8,283 nt of DNA from Deinococcus sp. (GTDB lineage: Bacteria > Deinococcota > Deinococci > Deinococcales > Deinococcaceae), in assembly GCA_028287665.1 (NCBI GenBank), contig JAQBPF010000411.1, positions 1 through 8,283 of the forward strand. Reading direction: 5' to 3'. The first letter of the stretch is position 1. The number at the start of each line of letters is the position of its first letter. The translations under genes were made by a program, and so were the position numbers. The notes under the pieces were generated by a model. The model was not told the DNA's origin. It did no database searches and saw nothing but the letters and a program-made list of their open reading frames with translations. Shown in pieces: positions 7,629-8,283 of this stretch.

Positions 7629-7633
7629 AAGCC

Positions 7634-7639
7634 ATGTTA
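7634..7639 (-). promoter_or_regulatory. Candidate -10 box for a leaderless amylase transcript
   Basis: On the - strand TAACAT is followed by GGCTT and then the ATG at 7628, placing transcription start at about the start codon. No ribosome binding site is seen and no convincing -35 is visible. It shares this layout with surE. Confidence 0.35.
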
Positions 7640-7701
7640 CGCCCTGATCTCTGAACCCAGATGCCTGTCGCCGTCAGAGCGCCGCGCCATGACGAGCACG
7701 C

Positions 7702-7733
7702 AAAAATGGCCCACCCCGGTCAGGGTAGGCCAC
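7702..7733 (-). terminator. Intrinsic terminator of the 3D-domain gene
   Basis: On the - strand TGGCC and ACCC pair with GGGT and GGCCA (plus-strand arms 7707-7716 and 7723-7732), giving nine pairs with one C-A mismatch and a 6-nt loop, immediately followed by TTTTT (7706-7702). It starts about 20 nt after the TAA at 7752. It separates the 3D gene from the amylase gene, supporting separate transcripts. Confidence 0.8.
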
Positions 7734-7751
7734 TTACAGAGTGTGACTTCG

Positions 7752-8283
7752 TTAGCGAACAGCGGTGATCCGCAAGGTGCGGGCGCCAAATTGAATGGCC
7801 TCGCTGCGGGTGCCCATCCAGATGTCGAGGCTGTTGGTCTTGCGGGCAGCCATCGTGTCTTCTACCACGAAAACGCGGCCTCTGAGCAGGTTGTTGTACC
7901 GGCCGCTCATATCTTCCAGCATGATTTTGCTGCCGTAAGGAAAGGAACGCAGCAGGTCACGGCTCAGCGCGACTACGCCGGGACGGACGCGGGTGCCCGT
8001 GGCGGTAATAAAGGGCGAGCTGTCGGTCTGGCCGGGCAAGCTGTTGTAGGCCGTGGCCCGCACGATGGCGCTGCGGCCCGAACGGACGGGGGCGGCCTGT
8101 GCAAGCGGGGTCGGGGTGGGCACAGCGCGGGTGGGCGTGGGGGCGCGGACAACAGGAGCCCGGACGACGGCCACTCGGGGTGCGGGCGTTGCAGCCGCCG
8201 CACGGGGGGCAGCGGGGGTGACCTGAGCTACGGCAGCAGCACGGTTTTGGGCGGCAGTGGCCTGAGCTGCGGCGGCCTGAACC
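7752..8283 (-). CDS. 3D-domain protein (double-psi beta-barrel), 5' end cut off by the window
   Basis: The C-terminal roughly 105 residues form a 3D domain, named for three conserved aspartates and related to the MltA/RlpA double-psi barrel. Visible elements are ATAYNS, ITATGTRVRPGVVALSRD (Asp codon at 7958-7956), YGSKIMLED, RVFVVEDTM (Asp codon 7859-7857) and NSLDIWMGTRSEA (Asp codon 7826-7824), then GARTLRITAV up to the stop. Such domains occur in secreted, often peptidoglycan-active proteins. N-terminal to it is a low-complexity Ala/Pro/Val/Thr-rich tract with repeats such as VVRAPVVRAPTPT, a likely extended linker. The frame stays open to the right edge with no stop, so the GTG at 8174 is not a credible start. 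The true N-terminus, perhaps with a signal peptide or binding repeats such as LysM, lies beyond the window. Domain call strong; wall role inferred. Confidence 0.87.
   Translation of the reverse strand, partial: VQAAAAQATAAQNRAAAVAQVTPAAPRAAAATPAPRVAVVRAPVVRAPTPTRAVPTPTPLAQAAPVRSGRSAIVRATAYNSLPGQTDSSPFITATGTRVRPGVVALSRDLLRSFPYGSKIMLEDMSGRYNNLLRGRVFVVEDTMAARKTNSLDIWMGTRSEAIQFGARTLRITAVR

Overview
The window reads as chromosomal DNA of a Deinococcus-like bacterium. It is GC-rich with strong G/C third-position preference. It combines an endonuclease III paralogue, envelope genes with Ala/Pro-rich linkers, and start codons preceded at 5-7 nt by a TANNNT -10 hexamer, the leaderless arrangement known from Deinococcus. 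The genus is inferred from these traits, not from a database match.

Layout, left to right. (1) An endonuclease III-type DNA repair glycosylase (+, 9-692) converges on a secreted N-acetylmuramoyl-L-alanine amidase with two AMIN-type domains (-, 772-2661). A bulged hairpin at 699-737 lies between them. (2) A 494-bp gap (2662-3155) holds a possible 41-codon Trp-rich ORF, an orphan hairpin plus T-run on the + strand, and a weak amidase promoter. (3) A lipoprotein with an NPCBM carbohydrate-binding module (-, 3156-4493) diverges from surE (+, 4664-5464). The 170-bp region between them contains three perfect palindromes. (4) A 66-bp layered imperfect palindrome follows surE, then a small gene of unknown function (+, 5672-6055). 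(5) A secreted GH13 alpha-amylase-family enzyme (-, 6129-7628) converges on that small gene. (6) A 3D-domain protein (-, 7752 to beyond the right edge) ends the window, followed downstream by the clearest intrinsic terminator here, at 7702-7733.

Four of the seven genes act outside the cytoplasm: the amidase, the lipoprotein, the amylase and probably the 3D protein. Three of those plausibly touch peptidoglycan or surface glycans. SurE and the glycosylase are cytoplasmic housekeeping or stress enzymes. Gaps between genes, alternating strands and separate terminators suggest single-gene transcription units, not one operon. I found no CRISPR array, tRNA, rRNA, intact insertion sequence, toxin-antitoxin pair or defence system. 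The most interesting material is non-coding: the palindrome after surE, the palindromes before surE, and the odd gap at 2662-3155.
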